Source of the DNA: Acidothermaceae bacterium
Lineage (GTDB): Bacteria > Actinomycetota > Actinomycetes > Acidothermales > Acidothermaceae
Length of the DNA: 11,853 nucleotides
Reading direction: 5' to 3'
Assembly: GCA_025925185.1 (NCBI GenBank)
Contig: JAICLV010000072.1
Coordinates: 1-11,853, forward strand
Under the pieces are notes generated by a model. That model saw only the letters and a program-made list of their open reading frames with translations, did not search any database and was not told where the DNA came from. The translations under genes and the position numbers were made by a program. Below, piece after piece: positions 1 to 5,495 of this stretch (positions are counted from its first letter, which is position 1; every line of letters begins with the position of its first letter).

Positions 1-1
1 G

Positions 2-76
2 ACCGGCGCCGATGGGCCCAGCCAGGTAGTTCGCTTCGAACCGATGGGAACCGCAGACGATGTGCCTGACGCGTAA
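2..76 (+). CDS. possible 3' end of an upstream gene (partial)
   Basis: A frame open from the window edge stops with TAA at 74-76, overlapping the livH start by 17 bp. The 24 visible residues end in VRFEPMGTADDVPDA. Two thirds of the codons end in G or C, somewhat more than in the competing open frame, which stops at 67-69. In liv operons the gene before livH is often livK, the periplasmic or lipoprotein substrate-binding protein, so this could be its C-terminus. That is inference from position; the peptide itself is not diagnostic. A chance open stretch remains quite possible. Confidence 0.3.
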   Translation, partial: TGADGPSQVVRFEPMGTADDVPDA

Positions 77-998
77 CTTCTGGGGGTTCTTCGTCCCCGG
101 CTTGGCGAACGGCTTCTTGTACGCGCTGATCGCTCTCGGCTACACCTTGGTGTACGGCGTGCTGCAGCTCATCAACTTCGCGCACAGCGAGGTGTTCATG
201 AGCGGCGGGTTCGCCGGGCTTTTCACCCTCAACTGGTTGATCGGCAAGAGCCATCCGGCGGGTATGTCGTCCGTCGGCTACGTCGTGGTCGGGTGCGCCG
301 CAGGCGCGATCGGCGGCGGCGTGGTCGCGTATCTGCTCGAGCGGGTGGCGTACCGGCCGCTGCGTCGAAGGCACGCCCCGAAGCTCGCGTTCCTCATCAG
401 CGCGATTGGCGCGTCGTATTTCTTGCTAAACCTCGCGGGCAAGGAGTTCGGCCGCGACTCGCGCCCCATCGCGCAGCCGTTCACGCAGACTCAGACGGAC
501 CCGCTGTTCAAGATCTTCGGCACGGGTGTGTCGCTGTACTACACGGTCATCGCGATCGTTGCCATCATCATGCTGGTGATGCTTGACCGCCTGGTGAACA
601 AGACGCGGCTCGGCCAGGGCATCCGCGCGGTCGCCCAAGACGCCGACACCGCCGGTCTGATGGGTGTCGACATCAACCGGGTCATTGCGCAGACGTTCAT
701 CGTCGGCGGCCTGCTCGGCGGGGTGGCCGGGTTCTTGTACGGACTCGGGCCCGCGAACGTGAGCTACACGATGGGATTCACGCCCGGGCTCAAGGCATTC
801 ACGGCCGCGGTCCTAGGAGGCATCGGGAACATCCGCGGCGCGATGCTGGGCGGCCTGCTCCTGGGCATCATCGAGAACTTGTCGGTCGCCTGCATCAGCC
901 CGTCCTGGGTCGACGTCGTCTCGTTCTTCATCTTGGTGCTTGTGCTGCTCGTGCGGCCGACCGGCATTCTCGGCGAGCGGCTGGGGAGGTCGGCATGA
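60..998 (+). CDS. livH: branched-chain amino acid ABC transporter permease LivH
   Basis: This is one of the two membrane subunits of a high-affinity branched-chain amino-acid (HAAT family) importer in the cytoplasmic membrane. The protein is 312 aa, near the family's usual length of about 290-310. The N-terminal family signature is clear: YALIALGYTLVYGVLQLINF at residues 21-40, followed by AHSEVFM. Hydrophobic segments lie at about 10-35, 45-62, 72-93, 110-126, 160-177, 210-230, 243-273 and 283-299. The cytoplasmic loop that docks the ATPase lies at about 186-208 (GQGIRAVAQDADTAGLMGVD). ATG at 60 is the first start after an in-frame TAG at 27-29; its ribosome site is weak. The stop overlaps the livM start (ATGA), so translation is probably coupled. 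Related permeases import urea or amides, so the exact substrate is unproven. Confidence 0.93.
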   Translation: MCLTRNFWGFFVPGLANGFLYALIALGYTLVYGVLQLINFAHSEVFMSGGFAGLFTLNWLIGKSHPAGMSSVGYVVVGCAAGAIGGGVVAYLLERVAYRPLRRRHAPKLAFLISAIGASYFLLNLAGKEFGRDSRPIAQPFTQTQTDPLFKIFGTGVSLYYTVIAIVAIIMLVMLDRLVNKTRLGQGIRAVAQDADTAGLMGVDINRVIAQTFIVGGLLGGVAGFLYGLGPANVSYTMGFTPGLKAFTAAVLGGIGNIRGAMLGGLLLGIIENLSVACISPSWVDVVSFFILVLVLLVRPTGILGERLGRSA

Positions 999-2362
999 GC
1001 GCGATTCGCGACAGCGAGGCGATCCGTCCGCCGAAATCCTCGGGCGATGAGGGCAACGTGTGGCAGCGGCTGCGACGAAACGACAACGCGCGCAAGTTCG
1101 TGGCGTGCATCATCGGCGCGCTGGTCGCCGCCGTCATCACTGGGCCCTCCGGCAGCGTGAGCCACCCGACGGCCGGCTTCACCGGCGCGCTTTTCCATCC
1201 ACGCGTCGTCGTGTTCCTCGTGCTCGGGGTGCTGCTGTGGCTGGCGATGGTGGGTCGCGAGACCCTGTCCGAGAACATCAAGGCCGTCACCGACCCGATC
1301 AGCGCGGCGCGCACGAAGTGGCTCGGTGACCCGAAGGTTCGCTACTCGCTCTACGCCGCGTTGTTGGTCTTCGCGATCATCTACCCGCGTAGCCTCAGCT
1401 CGTTTTGGCAAGGCGTGCTGGTCGACCAGATCGGCGTGTACGTCTTGCTGGCGATCGGCCTGAACGTCGTCGTGGGATTCGCCGGCCTGCTCGACCTCGG
1501 TTACATCGCGTTCTACGCGATCGGCGCGTACTCCTGCGCGTACTGGACAGGCGCCCTGCCGATCAAGCCGGTGTTCCACCTCAACCCGTTCGTCTCGATC
1601 GTGCTCGCGGTCGCCGCCGCGATGATCGCCGGCGTCATCCTCGGCGCGCCGACGCTGCGGCTTCGTGGCGACTACCTCGCGATCGTCACGCTCGGGTTCG
1701 GGGAGATCATCACCATCTACGCCAACAACCTGCAAAGCGTCACGGGCGGCGCAGGCGGCACCAACGTCATCCCGCACCTGTCGGTCAACTTGCTCGGCGT
1801 GAAGTACCACTGGAAGCTGGACTCGCTGCCGTACTACTACCTGCTTCTCGTCTTCGTCGTCGCGATCCTGGTGATGTTCCGGGCGCTGGAGAACTCGCGC
1901 GTGGGCCGCGCCTGGACCGCGATCCGCGAGGACGAGGTGGCGGCGGAGGCCTCGGGCGTCAACACGTTCAAGTACAAACTGCTCGCCTTCGCGATGGGCG
2001 CGTCGACGTCCGGCTTCGCGGGTGTGCTCTTCGCCAGCAAGGTGCAAACGCTGTATCCGTCGAGCTTCGCGCTCACCGAGTCGATTCTCATCTTGGTGCT
2101 GGTCATCTTCGGCGGCATGGGATCGCTACCGGGCGCGGTGCTTGGCGCCGCGGTCCTGCAGTGGCTGCCGCAGTTCTTGCGCGGCAAAATCAACCAGGCC
2201 GACCTGTTCCTCTACCTGGGCGCGTTGCTTGTGATCATGATGATCTTCCGTCCGCAAGGAATCTGGCCGTCGCGCCGCAGAGCGCGCGAACTCGCAATGG
2301 CCGAGGCGGGGCTCATCGAGGCCGACGCGGTCAGCGGACCGCCGGCGGGTGAGGTGCAATGA
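995..2362 (+). CDS. livM: branched-chain amino acid ABC transporter permease LivM
   Basis: This is the second membrane subunit of the Liv importer, pairing with LivH to form the translocation path. It has 455 residues. The conserved core begins near residue 145 (LLAIGLNVVVGFAGLLDLGY at 151-170), followed by LRLRGDYLAIVTLGFGEI at 221-238. The ATPase-docking loop is at 304-323 (GRAWTAIREDEVAAEASGVN) and a glycine-rich C-terminal block at about 373-385 (GGMGSLPGAVLGA). Before the core lies an extension of about 115 residues with two hydrophobic segments (about 34-50 and 70-86) and a third at 118-130. Long N-termini are known in LivM proteins, but this one is at the large end. ATG at 995 overlaps the livH stop and follows a strong GGAGG at 985-989. 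The C-terminal tail is charged and cytoplasmic. Substrate assignment rests on the operon. Confidence 0.93.
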   Translation: MSAIRDSEAIRPPKSSGDEGNVWQRLRRNDNARKFVACIIGALVAAVITGPSGSVSHPTAGFTGALFHPRVVVFLVLGVLLWLAMVGRETLSENIKAVTDPISAARTKWLGDPKVRYSLYAALLVFAIIYPRSLSSFWQGVLVDQIGVYVLLAIGLNVVVGFAGLLDLGYIAFYAIGAYSCAYWTGALPIKPVFHLNPFVSIVLAVAAAMIAGVILGAPTLRLRGDYLAIVTLGFGEIITIYANNLQSVTGGAGGTNVIPHLSVNLLGVKYHWKLDSLPYYYLLLVFVVAILVMFRALENSRVGRAWTAIREDEVAAEASGVNTFKYKLLAFAMGASTSGFAGVLFASKVQTLYPSSFALTESILILVLVIFGGMGSLPGAVLGAAVLQWLPQFLRGKINQADLFLYLGALLVIMMIFRPQGIWPSRRRARELAMAEAGLIEADAVSGPPAGEVQ

Positions 2363-3206
2363 CTGCCAACGCTGAGACGGCCGCCCGGCCCGAAGGCGTG
2401 ACCGACCCCATCTTGACCGTCGACCACGTGACGCTGCGGTTCGGCGGCGTCACGAGCCTGTCGGACGTCACCCTGCAGCAACAACGCGGCGAGATCCTCG
2501 CGGTCATCGGGCCGAACGGCGCGGGCAAGACATCGCTGTTCAACTCCATCACGGGCGTCTACATCCCGCAGGAAGGGACGATTTCGTTCGCGCCCACAGG
2601 CGCCCGCCAGGTGTCGGTCGTCGGCCGCAAGGTGCATCACGTCACGAAGCTCGGCATCGCGCGGACCTTCCAGAACATCCGGTTGTTCGCCGCGCTCACC
2701 GCATTCGAGAACGTCAAGATCGGCGTCGAGTCGCGTCAGCGCACCGGCCCGGTCGGCGCGATGTTGCGGCTGCCACACATGCGCCGCGAAGAGCGCGAGG
2801 GCGACGCGCGAGCCACCGAGTTGCTCAATTTTGTCGGACTTCGTCAGCGTGCCAACGAGCTGGCGTCGTCGTTGCCGTACGGCGCGCAACGTCGGCTGGA
2901 GATCGCCCGCGCGCTTGGCACCCAGCCGCAGCTGCTGCTGCTCGACGAGCCCGCGGCGGGCACCAATCCGGTCGAGAAGCAAGAACTCGAGACGCTCATC
3001 AGGCACATCAACGCGGAGATGGGCGTCAGTGTGTTGCTGATCGAGCACGACATGCGATTGGTGATGTCGGTCGCGACACGGGTCGTCGTGCTCAACTTCG
3101 GCAAGGTCATCGCACAGGGTTTGCCGTCCGACGTCCAACGCGATCCTGCCGTGGTGGAGGCCTACCTCGGTAAAGCGCCCGACGCGCCAGAACAGGGGAG
3201 TGACGC

Positions 3207-3210
<4 letters not shown>
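2359..3210 (+). CDS. livG: branched-chain amino acid ABC transporter ATPase LivG
   Basis: This is the first of two cytoplasmic ATPases that power the LivH/LivM permease; 283 aa, slightly longer than the usual 250-260 because of short extra N- and C-terminal tails. Visible motifs are Walker A GPNGAGKT at 51-58, the Q-loop in ARTFQNIRLF (Q105), the signature LPYGAQR at 172-178 in place of the usual LSGGQ, Walker B LLLLDEP at 192-198, and the switch histidine in LLIEHDMRLVM (H230). The YG-type signature and the GTNPVEK stretch after Walker B are characteristic of LivG rather than LivF. ATG at 2359 overlaps the livM stop and is preceded by GGTGAGG at 2348-2354. The stop overlaps livF, continuing the coupled operon. 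All catalytic residues expected for ATP hydrolysis are present. Confidence 0.95.
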
Positions 3211-3923
<713 letters not shown>

Positions 3924-3960
3924 GCGGAGGTTCGCGAAGAAGGGGCCGAAGCGGAGACAC

Positions 3961-3991
3961 GGCGAAGGTGCCGCCTGAGCGGAGGTTCGCG
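3961..3991 (+). repeat. 31-bp direct repeat, copy 2 (downstream of livF)
   Basis: This is the second copy of the livF-end repeat, 30 of 31 bases identical. It carries a non-functional second version of the livF stop context. Its right end forms the left arm of the hairpin at 3984-4004, so only this copy can fold that way. Confidence 0.85.
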
Positions 3992-4004
3992 CGTCTCGCG
4001 AACC
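3984..4004 (+). terminator. hairpin after livF, candidate terminator
   Basis: There is a perfect 8-bp stem, GGTTCGCG with CGCGAACC, and a 5-nt loop (CGTCT), 60 bp after the livF stop. No T-run follows, as is common for actinobacterial hairpin terminators. It is the first strong hairpin after the liv operon. Termination is inferred from position and fold only. Confidence 0.4.
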
Positions 4005-4023
4005 CTTGCGCCGTCGATAATTT

Positions 4024-4102
4024 CGGCGAGCCCGGGCGCCTTTGGCACCGTCCAAGCCTTCCCCGGTCTTGGACGTTCTCTACTCGGAACCCGGGCTCGT
4101 CG
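4024..4102 (+). other. nested inverted repeats, possible structured RNA
   Basis: The outer arms 4024-4036 and 4090-4102 pair over 13 bp with a single G-U, including a perfect CGAGCCCGGG/CCCGGGCTCG core. Inside is a second stem of 8 bp (CGTCCAAG at 4049-4056, CTTGGACG at 4068-4075). There is also a 3-bp mini-hairpin, GCC-TTT-GGC, at 4038-4046. The result is a branched fold of 79 nt. It lies after the livF-end hairpin in DNA without a gene. It could be part of a small RNA, a 3' UTR element or a DNA cruciform; I recognise no known RNA family. Confidence 0.4.
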
Positions 4103-4176
4103 GCAGACACCGTATCGACCTCGGAACCGTTCTCGCAAAGGGGTCCCGCAACTCGCGAACGTATGTCGATTAAGCG

Positions 4177-4192
4177 ATTGCTTGCAAGCAAT
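4177..4192. promoter_or_regulatory. perfect 16-bp palindrome, candidate operator
   Basis: ATTGCTTGCAAGCAAT is its own reverse complement. The half-site TTGCTTGC occurs again at 4209-4216, exactly 31 bp (about three helical turns) after the copy at 4178-4185. Both features suit a dimeric DNA-binding regulator. No promoter elements could be placed around it, so the regulated gene, if any, is unknown. Confidence 0.4.
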
Positions 4193-4292
4193 TCGGGCCA
4201 GCACACAGTTGCTTGCGGGGTCTTCTGGGCGCCCAAAGCCGGCGGTTCGAGGTCGACCGGGCGCGCTGGTAGACGTTGGCCGGGATAGATGC

Positions 4293-4335
4293 CGTTGGAC
4301 GTCGACCACGGGCGCCACCAGGACGGAGTCCAACG
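4293..4335 (+). other. inverted repeat, 8-bp stem
   Basis: CGTTGGAC at 4293-4300 pairs with GTCCAACG at 4328-4335 across a 27-nt loop. A nearby GACGTTGG at 4272-4279 could instead pair with CCAACGTC at 4330-4337, so two mutually exclusive folds exist. Function unknown. Confidence 0.3.
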
Positions 4336-4563
4336 TCCGGCGAACCTGCGCTGGTCCAGCAACGGGCGTGCAGCTCCGGGAGCCGACATTTGGCGGTCGG
4401 ATGTCTGACGGACGCGGCGCGACGGCCCGCGCTCGCGAAGATTTTCTTGGCCGACGCGGGGTGCCGCCGTCACCCAACGTCGATTGTTGACTGCGCAACG
4501 TCACTCGGAGTCGGTCGGGTGGCGACATACCCGGCAAATCACCGCGCGGAGTCGTGCCGAATG

Positions 4564-4630
4564 CCCTGATCGTCGCGGATGTGAACGACACGCCCAAGCC
4601 GTCCGGAGTGCTTGACAAGATTGATCAGGG
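4564..4630 (+). other. nested inverted repeats upstream of the GNAT gene
   Basis: CCCTGATC at 4564-4571 pairs with GATCAGGG at 4623-4630. Inside is a second stem, CAAGC at 4595-4599 with GCTTG at 4610-4614. About 40 bp later, 4670-4686 can form a small hairpin closed by a C-TTCG-G tetraloop. Each stem alone is modest; together they suggest a structured transcript, but chance is possible in GC-rich DNA. Confidence 0.28.
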
Positions 4631-4811
4631 GTCTTCCGCAAGGTCGAACATTCTCGCTACGCTCCGCAACGTTCCTTCGGGGGACGGTTTCGGGCAGCGG
4701 GTCGCTACCAACTTGCCGAGACGACAGCCCCGGCGCACGCAAGTCAGCTCGACCCCCGCTCGAAAGCTTTGGTTGACGGCCGACCGGGTCGTACGCAGTC
4801 AGGAGCAGGTG

Positions 4812-5447
4812 GTGACGCGTTCTCACATCGCGGTCCGCGCGGCCGACGAATCAGATCTCGCCGACTTGGTCTGCCTGTGGGACGAGCTCAGGCGCTGCGG
4901 CGCGATGAGCCACCGACTGGCCGCCGTCACTGACGGCCGGCAGATCGTCGAGCGTGTGCGCCGGTTGCTGAACCGCCCGCGTGGGCGCATCTTCCTCGCC
5001 TCGATCGGCGGACAGCCGGTTGGCATGGCGATGCTCACCACGGTCCCCCTCGGCGCCTTGACGGAGTCGTTGTGCGTGCAGGTGGAGTACACCGTCGTGG
5101 CGGAGCCGTTCCGCCGCCGCGGCGTGGGCCGATCGCTGATGGCGGCCGCCGCCGCCTACGCCGAGGAGGTCGGAGCCGAACAGGTCGTCGTGAGCGTCTC
5201 GCCGCTGTCGCGTGAGGCGAACCGGTTTTACGCCCAGCTCGGCCTCACGCCGCTGGCGGTGCGCCGGGTCGCCCCGGCCGCCGCGTTGCGACGGCGCCTC
5301 GCCACGATCGACCTCACGTCGTCCGGTCGAGATGTCGGGCGGAGGCGCCCCAACGGCACGCGGACCGGGATGCGGACGGCGTTGCGGCGTATCGCCGTGG
5401 CGACCGCGACCGCGGCCACGACCGCCGACCAGCCGCACGACCTCTGA
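4812..5447 (+). CDS. GNAT family N-acetyltransferase
   Basis: This is a cytoplasmic acetyl-CoA-dependent acetyltransferase of unknown substrate, 211 aa. The GNAT fold covers about residues 6-150. The opening strand and helix are IAVRAADESDLADLVCLW (6-23), and the strand VEYTVVAEPF (91-100) leads into the acetyl-CoA pyrophosphate loop RRRGVGRSLM (101-110), matching R/Q-x-x-G-x-G. NRFYAQLGL (137-145) matches the late family motif. The last 60 residues are Arg- and Ala-rich and look disordered. The frame is open back to 4554, but GTG at 4812 has AGGAG (4801-4805) six bases before it, and the family domain starts right after. GTG at 4809 is the alternative, with tighter spacing. Substrates for this fold range from protein N-termini and side chains to small amines and antibiotics, and nothing here decides among them. 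Confidence 0.85.
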   Translation: MTRSHIAVRAADESDLADLVCLWDELRRCGAMSHRLAAVTDGRQIVERVRRLLNRPRGRIFLASIGGQPVGMAMLTTVPLGALTESLCVQVEYTVVAEPFRRRGVGRSLMAAAAAYAEEVGAEQVVVSVSPLSREANRFYAQLGLTPLAVRRVAPAAALRRRLATIDLTSSGRDVGRRRPNGTRTGMRTALRRIAVATATAATTADQPHDL

Positions 5448-5448
5448 C

Positions 5449-5466
5449 GCCGCGGCCCGGCGCGGC
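5449..5466 (+). terminator. GC-rich hairpin between GNAT gene and polA
   Basis: GCCGCG pairs with CGCGGC around a 6-nt loop, beginning two bases after the GNAT stop and ending 17 bases before the polA -10 motif. There is no T-run. It could end the GNAT transcript; the stem is short and pure GC, so chance is a real alternative. Confidence 0.3.
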
Positions 5467-5482
5467 TGTCGGCGACGCCGCC

Positions 5483-5488
5483 TAGGAT
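5483..5488 (+). promoter_or_regulatory. -10 element for leaderless polA
   Basis: TAGGAT fits the actinobacterial -10 consensus TANNNT and lies 7 bases before the polA GTG at 5496. That puts the expected transcription start at, or within a base or two of, the start codon. No Shine-Dalgarno sequence precedes the GTG, as expected for a leaderless message. No good -35 was found. Confidence 0.55.
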
Positions 5489-5495
5489 TTGCGGC

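Larger units (their letters stand above)
3924..4811. other. long intergenic block without a convincing gene
   Basis: About 890 bp separate livF from the GNAT gene. Open frames here (for example 3968-4288 and 4276-4569 on plus, 3899-4618 on minus) give proteins rich in Arg, Ser, Pro and Cys. They have no hydrophobic pattern, recognisable domain or good ribosome site. The block is instead dense in inverted repeats (3984-4004, 4024-4102, 4177-4192, 4293-4335, 4564-4630) and short repeated words. TTGACA-like words at 4612, 4487 and 4773 have no matching -10 at proper spacing. It may hold an unrecognised RNA, a regulatory region or the residue of a decayed gene. Confidence 0.5.

Noticed and set aside
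764..2047. Long minus-strand open frame (427 codons) across livH/livM
   Set aside because: It is antisense to two clear permease genes. The product is almost only charged residues and Ala/Val, as expected from reading GC-rich codons backwards.
4236..4260. tRNA-like T-loop word GGTTCGA
   Set aside because: The flanking bases do not form the 5-bp T-stem, and no acceptor or anticodon stem could be placed.
3968..4288. 106-codon plus-strand frame after livF
   Set aside because: No ribosome site, no domain, and it spans the nested hairpin; treated as non-coding.
4554..4808. 85-residue N-terminal extension of the GNAT protein
   Set aside because: The domain begins right after the GTG at 4812, which has a ribosome site; the upstream part is low in hydrophobic pattern and overlaps inverted repeats.
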